Shown here: positions 1-6,535 of the stretch, piece after piece
Layout: each line of letters starts with the position of its first letter
Position numbering within the stretch: the stretch's first letter is position 1
From: Pseudomonadota bacterium
Lineage (GTDB): Bacteria > Pseudomonadota > Gammaproteobacteria > Xanthomonadales > Xanthomonadaceae
Direction: 5' to 3'
DNA length: 16,796 nucleotides
NCBI GenBank assembly: GCA_023430045.1
Contig: JAEZCF010000047.1
Location: 1 to 16,796, forward strand
Translations under genes and position numbers: made by a program
Notes under the pieces: model-generated
Told to the model about the DNA's origin: nothing
Database searches by the model: none
Seen by the model: the letters and a program-made list of their open reading frames with translations, nothing else

Positions 1-4
1 GTTC

Positions 5-27
5 AGCCGACCATGGGTCGGCTCTAC
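5..27 (-). repeat. SMAG-type REP stem-loop
   Basis: AGCCGACC (5-12), a 3-nt loop ATG and GGTCGGCT (16-23) form a perfect 8-bp hairpin, followed by CTAC (24-27), the reverse complement of GTAG. This matches the SMAG repeat of Stenotrophomonas maltophilia. Further copies occur in this window at 919-976 and 10815-10837. The element may continue to the left of the window. Confidence 0.85.
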
Positions 28-71
28 CTATACCGGATCAGCCCCCGGGCGGAGCGCTGCCCGCATGGCCG

Positions 72-87
72 GGCCTTCATGAAGGCC
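72..87. repeat. 16-bp perfect palindrome
   Basis: GGCCTTCATGAAGGCC reads identically on both strands. It lies in the non-coding stretch between the left SMAG copy and the toxin gene. Nearby GC-rich inverted repeats (about 46-75) suggest a longer structured element, but I cannot assign it to a named family. It could be a protein-binding site or part of a degenerate repeat. Confidence 0.6.
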
Positions 88-201
88 TACTTCAGACAGT
101 GGAGTAAACCGATCGCCCAGCTCGGCTTTTGGGGATGCCGTCGCACCCTGTATCAGCCTGAAGATGCCCCGAGCAACAGGTAGGCGGACTCCAAAAACAT
201 G

Positions 202-218
202 CCCGTTACGGGTATACT
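202..218 (+). promoter_or_regulatory. Candidate promoter and operator of the toxin-antitoxin operon
   Basis: CCCGT-T-ACGGG (202-212) is an inverted repeat with 5-bp arms and directly abuts TATACT (213-218), a good -10 hexamer. No convincing -35 is visible. Type II antitoxins commonly repress their own operon by binding palindromes that overlap the promoter, so this position fits autoregulation. The distance from the -10 to the ATG at 231 implies a very short leader. Confidence 0.45.
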
Positions 219-230
219 TCAAGGGTGGTC

Positions 231-614
231 ATGACCCGCATCCTCAAGCGCAAGGGGTTTGCGAAGTGGCAGGCGGGCGAGAAGCTGCCTGATGCCGCAT
301 TGTGCGAGGCGGTCCAGGAGATGGAAGGCGGCCTGATCGACGCGGACCTCGGCGGCTCGCTTTACAAGAAAAGGGTGGCCCGCACCGGTGGTGGCAAGCG
401 CGGCGGCTATCGCACGTTACTGTCTGCCAGGATGGGCGACTCCTATGTGTTCCTGCACGGGTTCGCCAAGAGCGACAAGGCAAACATCACGCAGGATGAG
501 AAGAAGGCGCTGCAATTTGCCGGCAAGCTGTTTCTGGAGCTGTCAGGCGATGTGTTGCGGCAGGCATTGAAATCGAGTGTTCTGGTGGAGGTGCAGTGTG
601 AGCAATATCATTGA
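231..614 (+). CDS. HigB/RelE-like type II toxin
   Basis: A 127-residue basic protein resembling the RelE-type toxin family PF06296. It has the typical layout: an N-terminal FAKWQ helix region, a DADLGG segment (38-42), a basic KKRVARTGGGKRGGYR segment (46-61), then a beta strand and HGFAKSDKANI (76-86). Known members are mRNA interferases acting on ribosome-bound mRNA. The basic GKRGGYR loop is the part most expected to contact RNA. I chose the ATG at 231 because AAGGG (221-225) sits 5 nt before it; a GTG at 225 would overlap that site. The gene precedes and overlaps the antitoxin by 17 nt, which is the higBA order. SMAG repeats flank the module. I see no truncation. The family call is firm; target and activity are inferred. 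Confidence 0.82.
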   Translation: MTRILKRKGFAKWQAGEKLPDAALCEAVQEMEGGLIDADLGGSLYKKRVARTGGGKRGGYRTLLSARMGDSYVFLHGFAKSDKANITQDEKKALQFAGKLFLELSGDVLRQALKSSVLVEVQCEQYH

Positions 615-900
615 ATCGCTACGTGGTGATCTGGCGACGCTCCATGAAGCCGGAGCGATCAGCAAGGTAACGATGCGCCGATTCGACGCGATTTGCCCGC
701 CTCCAGTGCGGGCGTTTGGCGCTTCTGACATCAGGCGCTTGCGCGAAGGCCTGAAGTTCAGCCAGCCGGTGTTTGCACTCTACTTGCATACGTCGGCGTC
801 GACCGTGCGCAAGTGGGAACAAGGAGAAACCCGCCCTACCGGCCCGGCACTCAAACTGCTGAACATCATCGCCGACAAGGGCTTGCAGGCGATTATCTGA
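598..900 (+). CDS. HigA/NadS-like HTH antitoxin
   Basis: A 100-residue protein with an XRE-type helix-turn-helix in its second half: RRLREGLKFSQPVFALYLHTSASTVRKW (about 46-73), followed by EQGETRPTGPALKLL, which is characteristic of HigA/NadS-type antitoxins. It should neutralise the upstream toxin by direct binding and repress the operon. The GTG at 598 is preferred because GGAG (587-590) lies 7 nt upstream, inside the toxin gene. A GTG at 577 would add only seven unlikely residues (MFWWRCS). The 17-nt overlap with the toxin gene suggests translational coupling. The N-terminal 40 residues probably carry the toxin-binding part, as inferred from family architecture. It converges with the colS-like gene across a SMAG dimer. 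Confidence 0.82.
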   Translation: MSNIIESLRGDLATLHEAGAISKVTMRRFDAICPPPVRAFGASDIRRLREGLKFSQPVFALYLHTSASTVRKWEQGETRPTGPALKLLNIIADKGLQAII

Positions 901-918
901 CGCCTGCCGAAGGGCGCG

Positions 919-976
919 GTAGAGCCGACCGATGGTCGGCTTCGGATGCCAACAGCCGACCATGGGTCGGCTCTAC
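919..976. repeat. SMAG dimer in inverted orientation
   Basis: GTAG (919-922) and hairpin AGCCGACC-GAT-GGTCGGCT (923-941) are followed after 12 nt by a second hairpin AGCCGACC-ATG-GGTCGGCT (954-972) and CTAC (973-976). The two GTAG boxes therefore face outward. The pair sits between the convergent antitoxin and histidine kinase genes, where such elements can act as 3'-end structures for both transcripts. Confidence 0.88.
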
Positions 977-1028
977 CTGGGTAGGTAGCGGTCGCGCCCA
1001 CCGGGGCAACGGCACGCGTGCTGAAAGC

Positions 1029-2372
1029 TCAGGGCAGCAGCCGGGGCGCGAAGGTCAATGTGGCGATGACGCCACGTGCAGCACCCGGGCGCACACTCAC
1101 CTGCCAGCCATACAGATCGCACAGACGGCTGACGATGGACAACCCGATGCCGCCGCCCTGCGAATGACCGGCGTGCGTGCCGCGGTAGCCGCGCTGGAAC
1201 AGCTTTGCCGCGTCCTCTTCGCTCAGCCCCGGGCCGCTGTCGGCTACGGATACCGCGTTGTTGCCGACATTGACGCGCACTTCGCCTTCCTGCGAATACT
1301 TCACGGCATTGCCGATCAAATTGCCGAGCGCCACCGACAGCGCCGATTCCGGAGCGTCCACGACAAGATCGCGCTCGCCCTCCAGTACCAGGGTGAGGGG
1401 TTTGCCACCCAGCTGCGCGCGATGCGAGTCCAGCAACTGGTCGGCCACCCGCGCCACATTACTGGTGCCCTGCCCACGCTCGTTGCGCGACAGCAGCAGC
1501 AAGGCACCGATGAGATCGCTGCATTGCTGTTCGGCACGCTGGATGCGTTGCAGGCGCTGCAGCACTTTCTCGTCCAGCCCGGGGCGCGTGAGCAGCAGTT
1601 CGGTGGCACCTCGGATGACCGCCAGCGGCGTGCGCAGCTCATGGCTGACGTCGGCGTTGAACTCGCGATCGCGCTGCACCACTTCGGTCAGCCGCGACGA
1701 ATAATCGTCCAGCGCCTGTGCCAGCTGGCCGACCTCGTCGTCCGGAAAACGTGGCGCCAACGGCTCCGGTTCGCTGGTGCCACCCCGGTAGGCACGCAGG
1801 CGTTTTGCCAGGTCCGACACCGGCTTCATCACTTTCGATGCCGACCACCAACCCAGTACCAGCGACAGCAGGCTGAACACCAGTACGGACAGGAACAGCG
1901 CGCGCTTGAGCTGGGTTTCGCCGCGAATGCTTTCGGTCATGTCGTAGGCGAGGAAGAACCACGCCTCCGGTGTCTTGCGTACCGCCAGCTTGTACGAATA
2001 CGGCTGCCCCCTGTCGTCGGTCCCGCTGACGCCATGGATACCATCGTCGAACTCGTACCAGTCCGGCTCTTCCTGCCGCAGCGCTTCGAAACGGTCCGGC
2101 TTCACCAGGCGCGCGAACATCTGCTGGACCGGCAGGTCGGGATTGCGGCTCGGGTCAGCCGCGTACCGGTGCGCGAACTCGTTGATGTTGCGGTTCATCA
2201 GGTCCTCGACCAACTGGTTTTCCACCCGCAGGCGGGCCCAGTTGGTCGCGAACGCAAACAGCGTGGTCAGGCAGAAACCTAACAGCACGAACGACACGAT
2301 GATGCGGCTGCGCAGCCGCCGGCGGTACGGTCCGCGCCCGCGTCGCGCCCTGTTTGCGACGGCTTCAGGCAT
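1029..2372 (-). CDS. colS: ColS-like sensor histidine kinase
   Basis: A 447-residue inner-membrane kinase. It has an Arg-rich N-terminus, TM1 about 23-43, a periplasmic sensor of about 110 residues, TM2 about 158-176, HAMP about 177-232, and HisKA with phospho-acceptor His244 in the motif VSHELRTPL. The HATPase_c domain shows the N box (N351, N355), the G1 box DSGPG (378-382) and the G2 box GGGIGLS (406-412). The gene overlaps the regulator by 8 nt, so the pair is co-translated. ColS proteins of Pseudomonas and Xanthomonas (VgrS) sense zinc or ferric iron through a periplasmic ExxE motif. Here I find no strict ExxE, only an acidic cluster EEPDWYEFDD (101-110). Kinase identity is certain; the ColS name follows mainly from its partner. 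Confidence 0.85.
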   Translation of the reverse strand: MPEAVANRARRGRGPYRRRLRSRIIVSFVLLGFCLTTLFAFATNWARLRVENQLVEDLMNRNINEFAHRYAADPSRNPDLPVQQMFARLVKPDRFEALRQEEPDWYEFDDGIHGVSGTDDRGQPYSYKLAVRKTPEAWFFLAYDMTESIRGETQLKRALFLSVLVFSLLSLVLGWWSASKVMKPVSDLAKRLRAYRGGTSEPEPLAPRFPDDEVGQLAQALDDYSSRLTEVVQRDREFNADVSHELRTPLAVIRGATELLLTRPGLDEKVLQRLQRIQRAEQQCSDLIGALLLLSRNERGQGTSNVARVADQLLDSHRAQLGGKPLTLVLEGERDLVVDAPESALSVALGNLIGNAVKYSQEGEVRVNVGNNAVSVADSGPGLSEEDAAKLFQRGYRGTHAGHSQGGGIGLSIVSRLCDLYGWQVSVRPGAARGVIATLTFAPRLLP

Positions 2373-3042
2373 CCGGTGCGGCGATCCGGTAACCGATACC
2401 GTGGCGGGTCTGGATCATCGGCACCTCGAACGGCTTGTCCACCACCGCGCGGAGGCCATGGATATGCACGCGCAGCGAATCCGAATCCGGCAGTTCCTCG
2501 CCCCACACACGGGTTTCCAGCTCCTGGCGGGTAACCACCGCCGGCGACGCTTCCATCAGCGACTGCAGGATCTTCAGCGCGGTCGGGTTGAGCTGCAGCA
2601 GCTTGCCCTGCCGACGCACTTCCAGGGTATCCAGGTTGTATTCCAGGTCGCCGGTTTCCAGCACGCGGGTCTGCACGCCCTTGCCACGGCGGGACAGCGC
2701 GTTCAGGCGCACTTCCACTTCCTGCAGCGCGAACGGCTTGATCAGGTAATCGTCCGCACCGGAGTCGAACCCGGCCAGCTTGTTGTCCAGCGAATCGCGG
2801 GCGGTGAGCATCAGCTCCGGGGTCTGCTTGCGCGCTTCGTTGCGCAGCTTCCGGCACACTTCGATGCCGTCCATGCCGGGCAGGTTGAGATCCAGCACTA
2901 TCGCGTCGAACTCATGCACCACGGCCAGGTGCAGGCCGGTGACGCCGTCGGCGGCGAAGTCCACGGTGTGCCCGCGGTCCTCGAGGTAATCGCCGAGGTT
3001 GGCCGCAATATCACTGTTGTCTTCGATGACGAGAATTCGCAC
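2365..3042 (-). CDS. colR: ColR-like OmpR-family response regulator
   Basis: A 225-residue two-domain regulator. The receiver has the acidic pocket at D8, phospho-acceptor D51 in VLDLNLPG, T80 and K102 in KPF. The C-terminal winged helix contains LNPTALKILQSLM and ends with a TRHGIGYRI turn. The segments GDLEYNLDTLEV, PDSDSLRVHIHGLR and DKPFEVP match my memory of Pseudomonas ColR closely, hence the name. The GTG start at 3042 gives the canonical N-terminus (M/V)RILVIEDN and has AGAGG 5 nt upstream; a longer reading to 3153 adds 37 residues that do not fit the family. In known species ColR controls envelope genes and metal or polymyxin tolerance. Whether it does so here is inference. Confidence 0.85.
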   Translation of the reverse strand: MRILVIEDNSDIAANLGDYLEDRGHTVDFAADGVTGLHLAVVHEFDAIVLDLNLPGMDGIEVCRKLRNEARKQTPELMLTARDSLDNKLAGFDSGADDYLIKPFALQEVEVRLNALSRRGKGVQTRVLETGDLEYNLDTLEVRRQGKLLQLNPTALKILQSLMEASPAVVTRQELETRVWGEELPDSDSLRVHIHGLRAVVDKPFEVPMIQTRHGIGYRIAAPDA

Positions 3043-3164
3043 TGGGACCTCTGCTTCAAAAAGGGGCGCTGGGAGGGTGCGGCCGCGACCGATAGGCGGT
3101 CGCGGGCCACGATCGCCAGCGGATGCCAACGATACATCCCCCAGCATTAACATTTCACACGAAA

Positions 3165-3184
3165 CCCTGCGCAGGGGGTGTCAA
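3165..3184 (-). promoter_or_regulatory. Palindrome and TTGACA box upstream of colR
   Basis: CCCTGCGCAGGG (3165-3176) is a perfect 12-bp palindrome. On the minus strand it lies just downstream of a consensus TTGACA (3184-3179). No good -10 appears at 16-18 nt from that box, so the promoter is uncertain. The site lies between the small secreted protein gene and colR and could be a regulator site or a weak 3' structure for the upstream gene. Confidence 0.3.
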
Positions 3185-3198
3185 CGCTGTGCGTTGCT

Positions 3199-3693
3199 TT
3201 ACGGATTGCCCGTATAGGGGTTGACCCGGTGGTAGTTGCGCAGTGCGTCCTTGGCATTTTCGCTGGCCTCCCGACGCTGAGCGACCGTCATGCACACCTG
3301 CTGGGGCCGGTTGCTACCAGTAGCGCGCTCGCGGCGGCACACCATCCGGCTGTCCGCATGCGCCTGGCTCAGAATGGTGTTGATGAGCTCCTGGTCGTTG
3401 TAGATGTCGGTGCGCGCCTGCGGATTCACTGTTTCCACCTGTTCGTGATCACCGAGCTTGAGGCGGATGCGGTTCAACGCCGCCTGCACCCTGCTCCTGT
3501 CTTCCAGGCTGATTTCACTGTACTGCTCACTGCCCAGCGCGCGTTCGACCCGGATGAGCTGTTCTGCGGCGGACTCCTTGACGTCCAGTTGGACCAGCGG
3601 GGCGTTCTTGTCCGGCTTGGCATCCATCTTGGCATGGGCCGTTGCGGCCAGACCCAAGGCCAACGTGAGCGCTGCAATTCGAAGTGCGTGCAT
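3199..3693 (-). CDS. Small secreted protein, two conserved-type cysteines
   Basis: A 164-residue protein of unknown function. Residues 1-21 form a Sec signal peptide (MHALRIAALTLALGLAATAHA) with AHA before the cleavage site, so it should be periplasmic or secreted. The mature part is charged and mostly helical in appearance. Near the C-terminus are Cys119 and Cys134 in the pattern CRRERATGS...VC.TVAQRRE, which resembles a short motif I associate with many small xanthomonad exported proteins; the two cysteines could form a disulfide. The start is supported by GGAGGG located 9 nt upstream. It lies upstream of colR in the same direction, separated by 156 bp. I do not recognise a named family and assign no function. 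Confidence 0.75.
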   Translation of the reverse strand: MHALRIAALTLALGLAATAHAKMDAKPDKNAPLVQLDVKESAAEQLIRVERALGSEQYSEISLEDRSRVQAALNRIRLKLGDHEQVETVNPQARTDIYNDQELINTILSQAHADSRMVCRRERATGSNRPQQVCMTVAQRREASENAKDALRNYHRVNPYTGNP

Positions 3694-3793
3694 CCGATAT
3701 TCCCTCCATGAACGAAACCCAACTGTAAGAGCCAGCCCGGTACGGGATCAAGGGACCAATGGCCTATGCGGTTGCGCGCCTGGACGACGGGCA

Positions 3794-3824
3794 GAAAAAG
3801 GCCCAGACGTCGCCGTCTGGGCCT
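3794..3824 (-). terminator. Rho-independent terminator facing minus strand
   Basis: AGGCCCAGACG (3799-3809), loop TCGC and CGTCTGGGCCT (3814-3824) form a perfect 11-bp stem. On the minus strand it is followed by TTTTT (3799-3795), so it terminates minus-strand transcription coming from rimK. It lies about 143 nt beyond the rimK stop and about 100 nt before the next minus-strand start. Confidence 0.85.
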
Positions 3825-3917
3825 GAAAGTTCATATCCCGATTACCGTCCCTGCGGATGAGGCAGAGCTGCGGTCGGGCAACGGTACGACAGGATCGATT
3901 AAAGCAGTGTTAAATCA

Positions 3918-3946
3918 ATATGTATCGACAAATACATGATACATAT
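3918..3946. repeat. AT-rich inverted repeat downstream of rimK
   Basis: ATATGTATC (3918-3926) and GATACATAT (3938-3946) are perfect 9-bp inverted arms around an 11-nt AT-rich spacer that itself contains ATACA. The surrounding 60 bp is strikingly AT-rich for this genome. It lies 21 bp beyond the rimK stop codon. Function unknown; it resembles an operator or an insertion scar. Confidence 0.7.
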
Positions 3947-3966
3947 CAACAACATGGAACCACAGA

Positions 3967-4845
3967 TCAGCGACTGACGATCTTCTCCACATGGGCGATG
4001 ATCCGTCCCGCGATGTCCACCTTGCAGGCACCTTCCACGCCTTCAAGGCCCGGCGTGGAGTTCACCTCCAGCACCAGCGGCCCGCGCGAGGAACGGATGA
4101 GGTCCACGCCGGCCACGCTCAACCCCAGCGCCTTGGCCGAGCGCACGGCGACCTGCTGTTCGGCACGGGTGATCCTGATCGCCGCAGCGGTGCCACCGGC
4201 ATGCAGGTTGGAACGGAAGTCGCCTTCGGCGGCCTGGCGCTGCATGGAGGCCACCACCTGGTCGCCCACCACCAGGCAGCGCAGGTCGGCGCCCTGCGCT
4301 TCGCCGATGAATTCCTGCATGAGGAAATTGGCATACAGGCCACGCAGCGCCTCCACTATGCCGCGCGATGCGCTGGCCTTTTCGGTCAGGATCACGCCCC
4401 GTCCCTGGGTACCCTCGTTGAGCTTCACCACGTGGGGTGCCGGACCGAGCATGGACAGCAGGTCCACGGTGTCGTCCGGGTTGTCGCCGAACACCGTCAC
4501 CGGCATGTCGATACCCTTGGCCGCCAGCAACTGGTGCGCACGCAGCTTGTCGCGCGAACGCAGGATGGCATCGGAGGGGTTGGGCGTGCGCGCGCCCATG
4601 AGTTCAAACTGCCGCAGCACTGCAGTGCCGTAGCGCGTCACGGAGGCGCCGATGCGCGGAATCACCGCATCCACCCCGGACAACGGCCGCCCCTTGTAAT
4701 GCATGCTGAAGCCGTTGGCGGTGATGCGCATGTAACAGCGCAGCGGGTCCAGCACGCGCACCGTATGGCCGCGCGCACGGGCCGCCTCCACCAGGCGGCG
4801 GGTTGAATACAGCTTGGTGTTGCGGGAAAGGATGGCGATTTTCAT
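3967..4845 (-). CDS. rimK: RimK, ribosomal protein S6 glutamate ligase
   Basis: A 292-residue ATP-grasp ligase, colinear with E. coli RimK through most of its length (about 300 residues). It adds glutamate residues to the C-terminus of ribosomal protein S6 and can make poly-alpha-glutamate. Visible family segments are MKIAILSRN at the N-terminus, DAVIPRIG (59-66), RDKLRAHQLLAAKGIDMPV (98-116), the ATP-binding KLNEGTQGRGV (141-151), DLRCLVVGD (187-195), GDFRSNLHAGG (208-218), and the metal-binding D248, E260 and N262 in LVLEVNSTPGLEG. The ATG at 4845 matches the family start; the 29 extra codons upstream do not. No clear Shine-Dalgarno is visible. A strong terminator follows only after a 143-nt 3' region. 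Confidence 0.95.
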   Translation of the reverse strand: MKIAILSRNTKLYSTRRLVEAARARGHTVRVLDPLRCYMRITANGFSMHYKGRPLSGVDAVIPRIGASVTRYGTAVLRQFELMGARTPNPSDAILRSRDKLRAHQLLAAKGIDMPVTVFGDNPDDTVDLLSMLGPAPHVVKLNEGTQGRGVILTEKASASRGIVEALRGLYANFLMQEFIGEAQGADLRCLVVGDQVVASMQRQAAEGDFRSNLHAGGTAAAIRITRAEQQVAVRSAKALGLSVAGVDLIRSSRGPLVLEVNSTPGLEGVEGACKVDIAGRIIAHVEKIVSR

Positions 4846-4943
4846 GAGGTAACGCCGGACGTGGGCGGGCAGCATAGCGCGGTGCCGATGACGGCCCCAT
4901 GCAACCTCCTGCAATCCCGCCCTGCGGCGCACCCGCCGGGCAC

Positions 4944-4966
4944 GGGAAGGCGCGCGGCGCCCTCCC
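4944..4966 (-). terminator. Stem-loop after the porin gene
   Basis: GGGAAGGCGC (4944-4953), loop GCG and GCGCCCTCCC (4957-4966) pair over 10 bp with a single non-canonical position, which becomes a G-U wobble in minus-strand RNA. It lies 16 nt past the porin stop. No U-tract follows, so it may be a Rho-associated or mRNA-stabilising 3' structure rather than a classic intrinsic terminator. Confidence 0.35.
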
Positions 4967-4982
4967 CTGGCACTCTTTCAGG

Positions 4983-6479
4983 TCAGAACGCGACCTGCGC
5001 GCGCACGCCCACGGTGTTGCCCGAATCTGGTCCCTGGAAGGTGCCGACCTTGTTCTCGGTCTTCCAGTGGACGTAGTTCAGCATCAGCCGCGACCAGTTG
5101 TTGAGGTACCAGTTCATGCCCAGGGTCCAGGCGGTGCCCTCGCCTCCGCGTGCGGCGTCCAGGAAGTCGTAGCGGTCATACCGTGCGGCCAGTTCGAAGG
5201 CGCCGATGCCGCCTTCATGCACCGGCCGCAGCACGCGGGTGGTGCCCCATACGCCCGAGCGGCTGCTGAAGCCCGGACGTTCGCCGGTGATCAGCCAGCC
5301 GGCGTAGATGGACGTGGCTTTCTGGTCCACCGAATCCACGGTGCTGGAATCGATGGTGCGTACGGTATGTTCGCCGAACGCCCAAAGGCTGCGGTACACC
5401 CCGCCCAGTTCCACGCCGAATGCATGGTTGTCGGTGACATTGGCAATGGAGCTGGCGGAAACGCGCACGTTGCTGTTCCAGCCCAGTGCTATCGGCGAGG
5501 TCTTGTTGATGCTGGTGATGTCGTTGCCCAGGTCTTCGTACCAGTACCAGCCGCCCAGATGGACGAAGCCGTTGCTGGTCTTCAGCGGATTCCAGTGCGC
5601 CCGCGCCAGATAGGCGATGGTGTCGTTGGCGGTACTGTCGTTGCCCGCGTCGTCGCCGGTGACCGCCAGGCTGGCATGCCAGTTCTCGCCGATGACCTTG
5701 GTGGTGATTCCCAGCCCGAAGTAACCGCTCTGCTGTGCACCCACCGATGCCACCGCGTTTCGCGTCATGAAGGGCGTGCGCACGCCGCTGGTCGCGCCGT
5801 CCAGGCTGCGATCCTTCAGCTTGTTGCCGACGTAGACCTCGGTGGGCAGGCCGCCGATGTGCGCGTCATAGGACAGATAGGCATCCTTCAGCGATACCGA
5901 ATTGCCGGCGAAGTCCGCATCGATCTTGTAGCCCAGGTCGCCGATCTGGCCTTCGGCACCCAGGCGGGCGCTGGACAGATCGGTGCCGGTGACATTGCGG
6001 GCGTCAAAGCCCGAACCGTGCGTGCTGGTGAAGTCGGTCAGCACCCGCCCACGCGGATGGAAGGTGAAGCGGCGGTCGCTGCTGCGGAATTCCGGTCCGC
6101 CCTTGCGCCAGCTGACGTTGCCTCCGCCGCCGCTGCCGCCGGTAACCGCCAGCTGCGCGACCTGCGCCTGGAGGATGGCCATGTCGTCCTGGCGGGTATC
6201 GGCTATCGCCGCGGCGACCTGCGCCTGCATCGGATCCTGCGTGCCGATGGGCGTTGCTGTCGACGTGGCCGGCGCATTCGACGGGCCGTGTTCCAGTGCC
6301 GCCAGGCGGTCGTTCATTGCCTGCAGCTGGGCCGCCTGCTGGCGCAGTTGTTCGGCCTGCTGCGCCACCAGCGCGCGCAGTTCGGCCTCGCTGGCATCGG
6401 AAGCGGTGGCGTGTGGCGCGGCGATCGCCAAGGCAGTGCCTACGGCCGTGGCAAGCACGGCGCGGTGCATGGACATCAT
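4983..6479 (-). CDS. OprO/OprP-family outer-membrane porin
   Basis: A 498-residue outer-membrane protein. A signal peptide ends at about residue 26 (PHATA), then comes a coiled-coil segment about 30-65 rich in Gln and Leu (QAEQLRQQAAQLQAM), then a Pro/Thr/Ala linker and a Gly run (115-120). The barrel starts at about 121 with NVSWRKGGPEF and FHPRGRVLTDF, typical of the phosphate-selective porin O/P family (PF07396), and ends in a terminal Phe (RAQVAF), the usual outer-membrane sorting signal. The ATG at 6479 has GGGAG 8 nt upstream and a second ATG follows. It starts 56 bp after the esterase gene in the same direction, probably in one transcript. The family name implies phosphate or pyrophosphate, but I see no Pho box nearby; the context suggests an acidic oligosaccharide or another anion. 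Substrate is not established. Confidence 0.85.
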   Translation of the reverse strand: MMSMHRAVLATAVGTALAIAAPHATASDASEAELRALVAQQAEQLRQQAAQLQAMNDRLAALEHGPSNAPATSTATPIGTQDPMQAQVAAAIADTRQDDMAILQAQVAQLAVTGGSGGGGNVSWRKGGPEFRSSDRRFTFHPRGRVLTDFTSTHGSGFDARNVTGTDLSSARLGAEGQIGDLGYKIDADFAGNSVSLKDAYLSYDAHIGGLPTEVYVGNKLKDRSLDGATSGVRTPFMTRNAVASVGAQQSGYFGLGITTKVIGENWHASLAVTGDDAGNDSTANDTIAYLARAHWNPLKTSNGFVHLGGWYWYEDLGNDITSINKTSPIALGWNSNVRVSASSIANVTDNHAFGVELGGVYRSLWAFGEHTVRTIDSSTVDSVDQKATSIYAGWLITGERPGFSSRSGVWGTTRVLRPVHEGGIGAFELAARYDRYDFLDAARGGEGTAWTLGMNWYLNNWSRLMLNYVHWKTENKVGTFQGPDSGNTVGVRAQVAF

Positions 6480-6535
6480 GATGTTCTCTCCCGGAACGTT
6501 CGTTCGTACAAGGCGAAGACAAAGCGACGGACGCT

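Noticed and set aside
28..222. A 64-codon minus-strand frame between the left SMAG and the toxin gene
   Set aside because: Its only usable start is TTG without a Shine-Dalgarno, and it runs antisense into the TA promoter. The stretch is full of inverted repeats, so it looks like a translated repeat element rather than a gene.
813..2282. A 489-codon plus-strand frame opposite the histidine kinase
   Set aside because: Composition is that of an antisense shadow (His, Arg and Gln rich), it crosses the SMAG dimer, and it conflicts with a complete kinase on the other strand.
6480..6535. Pho box upstream of the OprO/P-type porin
   Set aside because: No CTGTCAT-like direct repeats are visible there or upstream of the esterase, so phosphate control is not supported by sequence.
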